This document shows, one piece after another, positions 51,510-62,889 of a stretch of 64,000 nucleotides of DNA (position 1 is its first letter; every line of letters starts with the position of its first letter). A program made the position numbers and the translations under genes. Under the pieces are notes generated by a model, which made no database searches, was not told the origin of the DNA, and saw only the letters and a program-made list of their open reading frames with translations. Source of the stretch: Oscarella lobularis (Eukaryota; Porifera; Homoscleromorpha; Homosclerophorida; Oscarellidae); assembly GCF_947507565.1 (NCBI RefSeq), contig NC_089183.1:1984001-2048000 (forward strand), written 5' to 3'.

Positions 51510-54500
51510 TCAGTGTGAGCCTAAAAGGAGTGGCTAAGATGCTTAGCAAACGCGCAACACAACAAGAAACTTACCAGAAAAAATGTCGGGTACTATGTTT
51601 GAGTAGCCTACGTCAGGATCGTTCACGGCATTGATAAAATGCCTGCGGGTTGCTCTATTGCCGAACTTGTCTGTCCACGCCTCTAGCATCTCTAAAGCAC
51701 GCTCGCTATCGTTGTGTTGCTCTCCAAACGCATGAATTTCATGACGTCTAAAAGGCTCCGGTTTCAAAAGCCTCGCAATACTACGCCAATCTGCTTGAAT
51801 GCGTTTAGCCGCTCTAAATCTTTCGATTGACGTCATCTCCGTATCAAGAAACTGGTCACTAAATGAAGAAGTGACATCTAAAGAATGCCGATAAGCATGA
51901 TCCTTCGTCGATTACCTAATTAAACTTACAAACGCGAGAAGACTCTGATGTTTCAGGGGTTTGGAGTAGAGTGTCCTCCCCCAAGTCACGAAAACAACTG
52001 CTAATTACTTTGCCTAAATCACAGTCTTGCAAGGCATCAGTAAGAACAGCAACAACAGCGTTTTTTCCAGACTGCTCCAGCCACTTATTTAGTATTTGAA
52101 GCACTTGCTCGGCGTTAACTTTGTCTCCTACCAGGCTAGAACACCTGACGTCAAGGATAACGAAAAGTTCCGTAATTTTTGTTGAGCAGCACCGACTCAC
52201 TTCCCTTGCAACCGATATTGCATCTTGTGGCGTGACCGTGTTTCCACACGCATCCGGAAATATTTCATCTATTCGTCGCTCAAATGATTCCAGAACTAAA
52301 GAGAAGACTAAAATAATATTTTAACCCAATGATCTGTTTATACCTCGTCTAATGCTGTTGCTGCATTCCTGAAGTTTTCTTGGCTTGGCGGATAAAAGGG
52401 TTCTGAGGAGCCAATCTTGTGATGATATTTGGACCCTTTGCTTCTTCATTGCGGTGTCGCCGTCAGAGTAGTCAAAGAAAATGCTATATAAACTTCCCGG
52501 AAATATTTTCAACAGCATTTGCAGCTGAACAATGCATCTCCAGAACACGTGAAACAGTCGATCTAATGCATTGCGTGATTTCAGTGTGCGGCATTTGCAA
52601 AGGATAGCTGCGTTAGTCGCAAGTTCTTCGCACGTAAATTTAGCTTTGATCGGACAATACGATAGCGTAAATCCATTATTCCAATGGCGAATTAGTTGGC
52701 TGATCTGGTGACATCGCGCAGAAAATAGTTGAAAAATTCCCAGAGGAAGAGTGAAAACAAAAGAGTACGAAAGTGACACTTCAATGCTACCTTTTGGACA
52801 ATCTGCCGGAAAGTTTTCTTCTACCTCCCGAGGGTAACCTTGACTAAGTAACCAAGGCACTAAAAGAGATGCGTCGGCTTTCTCCAAATGATTAACAATG
52901 TCATACGCTTCATTATCACCGTGTTCATTAGGCAATCCATGTTTACCCTTTACGTAGGCAAAATCGAACGATAACAACATTTTAACAAAAATATTGACGC
53001 TTTCAGTGTCAAGCTTTTGACCACGTAACAGAGCTTTTAGCAATGGAATTGACAGAGTTGCATTACTAGACAGCTCCTCTTTATCTTCGATGAATCGTTC
53101 AGGACTAATTTCCGTTGTTCCACTTTCATGCACCAATACGTCGTAATCGTGACGAAAAATTAGCTTCAGCGCATCGACAATTCTTTTGCTCGACCCGAAA
53201 ACAACATCACTCAAGCGAGATTGATCAAAATACAATATAGTGCCAACTTGATGGTAGTACCTTAGAACGATCAGAAATTCCTCTTTGGACAAATCAAACT
53301 GACCACCTAATCTGTTTAAAAAATCCACTTTCAACGCAGATAGGCCATTATGAGAGAGTCTGCATTCTCTTTCAATTCTTTCCTCAAAATTGTACCAAGT
53401 TTCGGGAACAATGTCTCCAGCACTTGGAAATAGCTTCTCGTTGTCAGTCAGTTTATCAATGAAATCTCTCAACTTTGCAGTAGTTTCCACGTCTTTCGCT
53501 GAAGTAAAAACAACACTATTGTCAACGCGTACATTCTGTTTCTTGATGAACGCAGCTTTCTCTCCATACCACAAAATGTTCTCTTTAATAATTGCTTCTC
53601 GATTTTCTGTGAAATTCTTTATTTGGCGAGTGAAGTCTTCTTGATACGGTCTAGGATTCCAAGCGTTACACAAACGATCCCATTTTCGTAAAAACGCAAA
53701 CGATATAGCAATTCTCATTCCGCTCGTACACAACCTGTAGATACTTTCCTATATGCTCATGAAAGCTTGCCTCCGTCAGTTCATAACGCTGAACATCGAC
53801 TACAATGACGACCAAGCCATTTTCGCTGACAAACAATTGATTAGTTAAAAGATAACACCTTTGCCCGCCGCAATCAATAATTTTGGCACGCTTGTCAGCC
53901 AACGTCAACTCATATTCCTCCACACCTATAGTTCTGTCTTCGAGACACGTGCAAAATGATGCGTTGCGCAGCATAGTTTGGAATAAGCTTGTTTTTCCTG
54001 AGCAACTCTCACCTAAAACAACTATCTTTACTCGTCTTGATGAGGTGAGTATTTTGGAGGAAAAATAAGCTCGTATTGAAGCTAATCCGTACTCCCAAAC
54101 TCCCTTCGGTGGAAACGTTATAGGATTCCCTAAGCATTTCAAGTACATTAATTTTCCAATTGACGAAGGCAAACGTGTCAGTAAGCAACCAGTCACATCC
54201 AGACTTTCCAGCAATCCCAAACTCGATGGTAATTTTTCTAGACCGCAGTACTGCAGATGTAGTTCTTTTAGATTCTCTAGCTTTTGCAACATATCGTCAG
54301 GAAGACTTTTCAATTCCTTGTTATTACCCAAATCAAGCTTCTTCAGGGCAGTTAGGTTACTCAAACTAATTGAAAGTTGTTGTAGGCCACACCGCCACAA
54401 GACGAGTTCTTCGAGCTTCTGTAGTTTCGTCCCTATATCTTCAGGAAGACTTTTCAATTCACTGTTGTCACTCAAATCAAGCTTCTTCAGGGCAGTTAGG

Positions 54501-55882
54501 TTACTCAAACTACTTGGAATTTGCTTTAGACCGCACTCCGACAAGATGAGTTCTTCGAGGTTCTGTAGTTTCGTCCCTATATCTTCAGGAAGACTTTTCA
54601 ATTCACTGTTGTGACTCAAATCAAGCTTTTTTAGACCAGTTAGGCTACTCAAACTAATTGGAAGTTGTTTTAGATCACAATCCCGCAAGTAGAGTTGTTC
54701 GAGGTTCTGTAGGTTTATCCCTATATCTTCGGGAAGACTTTTTAATTTACGGTTTCTACTCAAATCAAGCTTCTTCAGGGCAATTAGGTTACTCAAACTA
54801 ATTGGAAGTTGTTGTAGACCACACCACCCTAAATTCAGTTCTTCCAGGTTCTGTAGTTTCGTCCCTATATCTTCAGGAAGCCTTTTCAATTCACTGTTGT
54901 GACTCAAATCAAGCTTTTTTAGACCAGTTAGGTTACTCAAACTACTTGGAAGTTGTTGTAGACCACACCGCCGCAAGTCGAGTTCTTCGAGTTTCTGTAG
55001 TTTCGTCCCCATATCTTCAGGAAGACTTTTCAATTCACTGTTTCGACTCAAATCAAGCTTTTTCAGGGCAGTTATGTTACTTATACTATTTGGAAGTTGT
55101 TTTAGACCACACTCCCACAAGATGAGTTCTTCCAGGTTCTGTAGTTTTGTCCCCATATCTTCAGGAAGACTTTTCATTTCACTGTTCGAATTCAACTCTA
55201 GTCTCTTTAGGTCTTTTAGTTCACTGATTTGTGAGGGAAAGTGTTTCATACCGCACGAATGCAAAGTGAGTGATTCTAAGTTCGACCACTTCTCTTGAGG
55301 CTTACTCTCGAATCCGCTGTTTCGTATTGGAGCGAACAGTGCTGCATAGTTGTTGAGTATATTTCTTCTGATGGTTAGAGAGCGTAGTTCTGTTTGCGAC
55401 TCTACTGCACCTATAATGTCATCTTCGTGAACAAGGATTACACATAGTTCCTTGAGACGTGAAGGCAGAAGTGGTAGAGAGTAGTAATACCGACTGTCCT
55501 TCTCCATTCGGCCTATTTGAACTCTTGTAATGCCGCGCATACTCGCTAGTGAAAGATTTCGTGCAGCGGCACAATCAATGCTTAGGGCCGATACTTCAGT
55601 CAGGCTTGAAACGTCAAACGGAAGGCTATCACTTTCCAAAATAGCCTCATTATCACCTTCTATACAGAGGACTGCATCTTCATCGTTAGACCGGTCTGAA
55701 CAATACCAGCTAGGAAACAATCAGGGCCACGCTATGCCTTCGAACTGCGTACGTACAGTAGTACTTACTTACCGATCATCGTCTTTCATGTGGCCGACAG
55801 TTTGTATTCGGTAAACGAAATTTTTATATGTTGCGTCCTCTCCACGCCTAAGAGCGCTAAGAAGCTGATCCGAGGTACTCAT
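51510..55882 (-). pseudogene. ROCO-5: LRR-Roc-COR-Death-Death gene broken inside the GTPase G4 motif
   Basis: Exons correspond to ROCO-4: 55882-55773, 55709-52344, 52295-51930, 51877-51575 and 51520-51510. Seven 48-residue LRR units are present. P-loop GESCSGKTS and DCGGQ are intact. At 53672-53695 the sequence reads FTKMGSFV and stops: relative to ROCO-4, 17 bases between two similar TTTTxACxAAA stretches are missing, removing the G4 Asp and the frame. After the break COR and both death domains are open (LQILNKWLEQ; QADWRSIARLLKPEPF). The shared KWDRL sequence shows that ROCO-4 and ROCO-5 descend from one copy with the G4 duplication. A single lesion suggests recent inactivation. Confidence 0.82.
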
Positions 55883-56932
55883 CGCTGTTGTAATTTGCAT
55901 GAGAGAAGCAGACCCGTATATCTCGTGGTTGGAAATGTATCGTGACCATCATGTTTGAGCTAGCGTTTGGATATGCGATACCCCGCTTCTTTGCTACAAA
56001 TTAGTTTCCTATAGACTCTGCTAGAACGATGACCGTCGAGGATCACGGCCGTTGCACTGCTGAATAAGATAATTGAGTTGCCATAACAGCGGCGCGGTTT
56101 TGTTTTACGGCTGCTCGCTAGGAGCGCCGGAAAAAGCAAAGTATGTCACAATAAAGGCATTTCAAGAACAACATGCACAAACTTGACACCAGAGCCGCTG
56201 GTAATATCCAATTGTTTTGCAACTGTGTTCTACAATGGGAATGCGAAGCGAAAGAGCTGTAGCACACTTACTTTATACAAGATATGCAAAAAATACGGAG
56301 AGGACAGCTACGCAACCAACTGAAACGCCCGACGAGCGATATAACGGTACCGAGACCACGAGAAATGCTTTTACTTTCCGATCGAGCGGCGAGCTAGAGA
56401 GGCTATGTAGTAGAAAGAAACATATTGTCGACGTCTCCTCGAAATGACGATCGCGCTTTCGTGCATGAGAGGGGCTCCTCGATCCTCAGATAAAAGACTA
56501 AGCGAATCTATCAGCGTTGTTCTTTGCTAGGGACCCGTGCATATCCGAAGCCGTGTAAAACGCGTCATGTAATGTCATCACTATTTTGATGTCAGCCAGA
56601 TGAGCCTCTCAGCCTTAATTGTGATCTAAGCTAGGCCGTGCTCCTAGTTCCAACTTTCTTTTTGAAGGCCGCCTGTAGTATTTGATTGCTTTTTATCCCG
56701 CGCCTGCGGTGTTGTGCTTGAATGATGTATGGCACGACCTCCCGCCCCACGCCGAGGATGCTACCTTGTGCCGGGTGGCGAGAGAGTGATGTGTTAAGTA
56801 CCGTCGCCTAGAGTCAGCCGCATGAAGATGATGCTCTCCTGTAAAATAAACAATTCCAACGAAGCCTTGTTCTAATTATTACAGGACCTAGAACAAGATA
56901 TGACAATTGAAAAAAATAGCACGGATCCTAAA
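55883..56932. repeat. Intergenic region upstream of ROCO-5
   Basis: Resembles the region upstream of ROCO-4 (42322-43400 and 44050-44255) in pieces. No gene recognised. Confidence 0.4.
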
Positions 56933-59900
56933 CTACGATGAATTGAGAAGTCCCGAACGTTCCCCGTCACTATCATGGGCCCCCGCCTTCTTGAACGAAC
57001 AAAGGCGCCGATTTTTCCAACGTTCAGACTTGACGAACTTTTTCCCCAGTGTAACAATAACAGTCAAAACCCGCCCTGAAAGCATAGTCAAGAATCCTAA
57101 ATAATTATAATTAACATAATTCACCTGCAACGAAGAAAAGAAAGACGCTATTGGCAGCAACAACGATAGCACTAAAGGCCTTCTGATCAACGAGACTATT
57201 GTAACCAGGATCTTGTTCGTCAGTGAACGAGAGCAGAACGAGGGTCCCCATCATTAGATTAATCGAAATAACGCCGAGAGCGATTTGCTGCAGCCAATGT
57301 CCAAAACTACGCTTGATGGGTTTCAACTGGGCGTGCAGAACGAGGAATAGAGTAGCGAGTAACATGGCCAGTGCAATTCCCGAATGACTTTGACGTCCGA
57401 AGAAACCCATGCCAACGGTGAGAAAGAATTTTCGTCCAATTTCCACCACTTCCCAATACCAATATTCGCTTTTGTAATTACTGTCGAGAAATCGAAGGCT
57501 CTTCACAAAATCGCTAACGAACGCGTACTTCTTCGAAATCGCGTCAGGAAGCGTCTTACGCCGTCGAACCTCTAACCCAACAAAAAGTAGGGCAGGCAGT
57601 ATAATAACATACGCTAGCAGTGCCCAGCAAAGGATCCACAAGGCAGTGGACATTGAATAATTGCACACGACACTATAGTCCTCCTTTAGTAGCCACCTGC
57701 AGTCTTCGCTATTTTCCGTTCCATTGGAAGTCGAATTCGCTTCTCTCAGACACACTTTCATGCACGTCCAGTCTTTATAGGGAAACGTCGCCATTATAGA
57801 AGCAGCCGTCGACGGATAACTAATAAATAATATCCACCAGCTGTTTCTCATACACGACGTTCTCGACTTGGAGATCTTCGTCTCGACAGCGTCTCGATCT
57901 CGACTACACGAAATAAGGTACCGGCGTCGCGCCTTGTAGTAGGCCCAGATCGACAGGAGCAAAGCGAGTTGACACGCGAATTTAAATATTGGAATCATCA
58001 GAGCGTTGAATCGAAGGTTCTTGTTCAGACACGTCGGCGTTGCCACGGCGATTATATTCAGTTCCAATAGCTTCATAAAATGTCCAATCGATAGGAGAGC
58101 GCGTGGCCAGGGCACGTAGGAGAGAACGTCGAACACGGCGGACATAACCTGAACAAAACCGACGATAATTTTCAAAGCGGAGCTGATTTGATCCATCAGA
58201 TCGTCGCGACTATTTCTCAGTCGATCGATGGCGTAGAGAACGGCGGCTAGGACGCCGAGTAGAACGACTAGAAAGACGATTTGTAGAGCCGTTCGCCATT
58301 TTTCAGGACACTTTTTGCATCGCTGGAACCACGTGTAATAATTGTCGCTGCATTGACCGCACAGCGTTCCCTCGTACCCTTCGGCGCACATAGCAGTGCG
58401 ACGTATTCGTCTAGTCACCGTCGACGTGCAACTTTCGTTAATAGGGCACGGATTAATCTTCGGCAAAAGAAGCGTGAACTTGGTCAACGCTTTACTATAG
58501 GTATCGTCTCTAGTTGTAAGACTTTTCACGAATTCGGCGTAGAGATTTTCATCGCTACTGCTCGCGTTCTCGCTTTCATCCCAACCGTGCCAGCTCCACC
58601 AAAAGCCGGGCAAGACGCTTAGGTAATCGTCGTCGCATTGCATGCCTAAGCTGGCGTCGCAGCTTTGGCACGGCCCAAAGCGGTCAGTGCGAGAGAAATT
58701 CGCTAGGCAGCTGCACGCGCGATATCCGGCGTGGATTGTCGTGTTTGTGCCTGCGGGGCATACGTTGCAGTCAGCGGCTGTTTTTCCGGGGGCAGATGAT
58801 GGGCTGACGAACGTCCCGTTGACACATTTTTGACACGTGTATGCGCCCGCTCTGTCTTGGTAATACCCCCCTTGATTAATTTAAACAAGGATTATCAGCA
58901 GATCGATGTTTTATGAATATTGTATTACCGGCTGGGCAATTGATGCATTTTGAAAAATTAGGACAAAATTGAGTCTGATATTCTCGAGATATTGTGCCTA
59001 CGTCGCACTGGGTGCATCTGTACTCAAAACTGTTCTCACCGTCGCTGGATACGTGAGAGCAGACGTATCCTCTCGGCATGAGATAATATGCTCCCGCTGC
59101 ATCTAATGAGAAATTTGCAATGCTGGTTTTTCCAACGCAGTGCCTGTAAACGGCCAAATGCACGAGCCACGTTTAATTTCTAAGCAACTTGCTTACAAAC
59201 GAGCTCCGGGCTGAGACGTAGGAATCACTTTTAAGTTTGTGCAGTTTAAAAATCTTCAAAAATTTAAATTATTTTACGGCTTCATTGTCACTTTTGCTTA
59301 CATTGTAACGAAAGTAGTCTCATTTGAAAGAAACAGAGCATCTTGAGTCACGTTGGACGTTGGATTTTCTTGCAAGTATCTTTGAAAAAAATTTCGCGTT
59401 TTCAATGTCAACTAAATATAGATTAGATGGCATTCACATTGTTTTGATTTTCTTTAACGAGGCAAAAGATTTGCTTTCAATCCTTGAAATGTTGTTGTGT
59501 ATGAGATTACTAAAAGAAACCGTTACGCGTCGCTCCTGACATTTGCACGTGCATGACGTACAGTGTCTCTAGTTGAGAAAGGCTACTAAAGTTTGAAGCT
59601 TGAATTATTCTCAGACTATTGAACATACAGAAACTAAGCAAAGAAGACCTCAATTAATTAAAAGCACGATTCTAGCTTTTTTGACTCTTAATACAAGTAA
59701 TGAAGTTTTGTCTGCTTAGAGAACGTTTCCGGAAGACTTGTCAATTTGTTTCCGGAAAGATCTCTGATTTCAGAAAAGAATCAGAGCATTAATCGACGTT
59801 GAATTTATACCGTACAGCTCTTGAACGAACATAACTCGATCGAACAGAGACGGCTCAACAGTTGTCAGGCGATTGTTGGGAAAACTCCTTTGCATCGTCA

Positions 59901-61438
59901 CGTCTCAAGCAATAGATATTTAAACTTTTGTACAGTCTTACGCTACGCTGACGGTGGTCCCGTTAGCAAAAAGCAGCCCATCGATCATTTCAAGATGGTT
60001 GCCTGACAGATCTCTATATAGAAAACAGTATGTCCATGCATTTCACAGCCAAGATTTAGTGCTAGTATTTCTTACATTCCCATAAAATGTGTAGAATGGT
60101 TGAACGTTCCTGGACCTAGCTTTGTAATTTTATTTAGACTAAGATTACTATAGAAACAACTTGAAAAATCAGTAGGATACAATTAAGAACAGCTGACATA
60201 TTTTGCAGCAGCGGCAGAGACGCAAATGCGTCTGGAGCAACTTTCGATATCTTGTTGCTTCGGGCTAAGCTGAGAGAACTATCCTTTTTAATATTTCATC
60301 GTAAAATAATTGATTCCGTACAATTGGCCCAAGCAGTCAAGTTTGAGCACATTTCTGGGCAATTCAGTAAGGTGGTTCGTATCCAATCGCCTAAAAACTC
60401 AAATTTAAATGATTTGAAGGCTACTTTTAATTTTGTACAAAGCCAGTAAGTTTGAGCACGATCCGACACTAACAAATGAAGCAGCCGACAAAACAGTCAG
60501 ATGGTTCTCCATCATATTACTGCGAAATTTGTATGTCAATGGTTCAAGTCAGTTACGCATAATCCCTATATACATTTCGGTGACGGAGGATAGATTCTGA
60601 AACGCCCCTGCCTCTATAGCATAAATTTTGTTGACTTTGAGGTATCTGCAATTAATTAAAAGAATTTATGTCGAAATATACAGCACATGCATGTAAGTAT
60701 TTGCGCACACATTTTATCAAGAACGGGCAGATCTTTTAAGAATCCTGATGGCAGCGTTGTCAGATTGCAGTTCGTGATATATCTTGTTATAAACAAGATG
60801 TCACGATGCTATAAAGATTAAATGTACTTACAGCCTGGTCAATTGAAACGAATGATGCGGAATTGCTGTATTGAACATGTCGCTTACGTCAGACAGCAAA
60901 GGATTAAAACTTAGGTCTCTAAATTGAAACATATTTGCTAAATTGCACCTGCGAGTGAATTAAATGCCCTTACAGGGTCTGCAGAGTCGGTGGAATTGAA
61001 AAGGCTTTTCTTAATTTGTTTCTGGTTCCGAGTCTGCCACATAAAATTCCATACACTAACTCGGTATCTCCGAACAAATTCTTGCATCATATACATGTAT
61101 AGCTTTTGAAACGAAGAAAATAATCTGCATCGACAGACGTAATTTCGTTGTTGCTGAAATCACTGTATGGACACAAACTCGTGTAAGAAACATTGTACTC
61201 TTATATAGAAAGCGTACAAGGAAAACATGTTCGCAGGAAACGCCCAATTGGGAGGCAACGAGCCTCCCAGTTTGGGAAGCCGAGCCGTACAATTGACGTC
61301 AAAGTAACCGTCATTGACTGGGGTGCATTTGCAGTTTTTGAACACATCAAAACTCAACGTCTCATTGTAATGGATACAGTTGGTCGAAATAGCCAATAGC
61401 AAGCAGACGAAGCTCAGTACTGACGCAATTCGACTCAT
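56933..61438 (-). CDS. LRR / Cys-rich / multi-pass membrane receptor
   Basis: A many-exon gene. Exon 1 (61438-61218) gives a signal peptide (MSRIASVLSFVCLLLAIST) and an LRR N-cap with KNCKCTPVNDGYFDVNC. Small exons follow, each about one LRR: DFSNNEITSVDADYF (from 61162), DLSFNPLLSDVSDMF (60918-60832), NCNLTTLPSGFLKDL (about 60776), NHLTELPRNVLKLDC (about 60390), NKISKVAPDAFASLP (about 60230), DLSGNHLEMIDGLLF (about 60005), DLSGNKLTSLPETFS (about 59770), FNSLRIIQASNFSSL (about 59625) and NNISRIESKSFASLK (about 59500). Cys-rich ephrin-receptor-like repeats span about 59163-58650. A membrane part of about nine hydrophobic segments ends at 57125, and the last exon is 57075-56933. A stop and frame change near 58865-58880 is either an unrecognised intron or a one-base error. 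Likely a cell-surface receptor; ligand unknown. Confidence 0.7.
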
Positions 61439-61499
61439 AACACCGCTAGCTGAAAAAACAGTCGAATGAGCAAGTGACGCAAGAGCACGAATACTAAGT

Positions 61500-62175
61500 A
61501 CGTACGTGAGCAAAGGGAAGTTCCCAAAGGGAGCTCCCACATGCAGAGATGATTTGTACTTTCAGTTCTGTTTGACTTTGAACAAGTGAAATCACACTAT
61601 GTGCTTCAAGGGTTTGCAAAGTCAATCATTACATGCAAGTCATTCTTGACTGATATATGTTTATAGCTCTAGGCGCTACGATTAAGCGTACCGTTGAGAG
61701 ATCGAAATTAGTGTGGGGGAGAGGCTACAAAGGTGAAGAATCGCGTGACGGGGAATTTCCCTGCAAAACTTTCAGTATCTGTTGACACTCTCTATACTCG
61801 AAAGTCATTATACCGAGACTATGTTTCGTGCCGCCTTCGTACGTGGGCAAAGGGAAGTTCCCAAAGGGAGTTCCCACATGCACAGATGATTTCAGTTCTG
61901 TTTTGCTTTGAACGAGCGAAATCACACTATGTGCTTCAAGGGTTTGGTCAATCATTACCGGCATAAGTCTTTCCTGACTGATATCTTTATAGCTCTAGGC
62001 GCTACGATTAAGCGTATAGGTACCGTTGAGAAGTCGAAATTAGAGTGGGGGAGAGGCTACAAAGGTGAAGAATCGCGTGACGGGGAAAGGTCGCGGGAGT
62101 TTCCCTGCGAAACTTTCAGTATCTGCTGACACGCTCTATACTCGAAAGTCTTTGTCGAGACCATGTTTCGTGCTG
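61500..62175 (+). repeat. Tandem duplication of about 338 bp covering a promoter and first codons
   Basis: Unit 1 (from 61500) and unit 2 (from 61838) are strongly similar, from GTACGTG(A/G)GCAAAGGGAAG through to ATGTTTCGTGC. Unit 2 continues into the gene starting at 62163. Unit 1 carries the homologous start at 61821 but is cut off after about six codons by unit 2. Confidence 0.8.
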
Positions 62176-62886
62176 CCTTTTCCTGCGTTCTCCTCTTTGC
62201 CCTTTCGCACGACACTTGGGGAGAGTTTGCTGGTTACAATTTACCTTGCTTCGAAGACTTATGTATGAAGCCTTGCGGTACGTAACACAACAGCGGACTA
62301 TATACGGTTTCGACTTAAGTCTAACTAAAAAAATTTTAGCCGATCTGGGGAAAGAACTCCAGTACTTAAACGTTAGTGTCAGTAACTGGCCAATTCAGCC
62401 GGGCTCTCAAATCGTTTCGCTAAACGTTACTCTACAGCCAAGTGAGACTGAATCCTTGCTAGGCTGCATGAAGTCACCAGCTTCTAAACTAGTCTCTATA
62501 TAGCAACAAATCTAACCGACCTAAGTACCTCTATAGACGCCTTGGGCGTCATGGCGTCTTCTAATGAGACTATTCATTGCGCTGTGACCGATTACCTGTG
62601 CGGAACCGACGATAAGACCCGTTGGGAAAACAATATTTGCCCTATTCCAGCGTTTAGTGAGCTAGTTCTTCTGTTAAAAAAAGAAAAGAAATGTTAGTTA
62701 AACTAAGTTTAGAACCTACAACTTATCATGTATGGAAATCCAGCAATGAAGACGTAGAAAAAGCGCTTAGCACTGTTGTAAGATTAACTAATTCGAAATA
62801 CTGTTTGTATTTCATCGCTGACTGAGTATAGGTAAGCGGAAACGCTACTGTCAAAATCATGAGCTTTGACAAGAAAATTCTCGCTT
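62163..62886 (+). CDS. Multi-exon gene for an exported protein of unknown family (3' end not resolved)
   Basis: Exons with matching phases: 62163-62277, 62340-62441, 62504-62656, 62713-62777 and 62832 to about 62886. The start MFRAAFSCVLLFALSHDTWG is a plausible signal peptide. A Cys-containing extracellular part follows (NLPCFEDLCMKPC, VSLNVTLQ with N-glycosylation sites, CAVTDYLCGTDD). A further exon near 62925-63027 could add a membrane segment (FFGTVWAMIASLSLVCSG). Introns are 56-62 bp for the first three, which agrees with the rest of the window. The gene is head to head with the LRR/Cys-rich receptor, about 725 bp apart, across the promoter duplication. I do not recognise the family. 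Confidence 0.5.
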
Positions 62887-62889
62887 GTG

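Noticed and set aside
59324-59539. Plus-strand open frame of 71 codons
   Set aside because: Lies opposite LRR exons of the receptor gene and has no supporting features.
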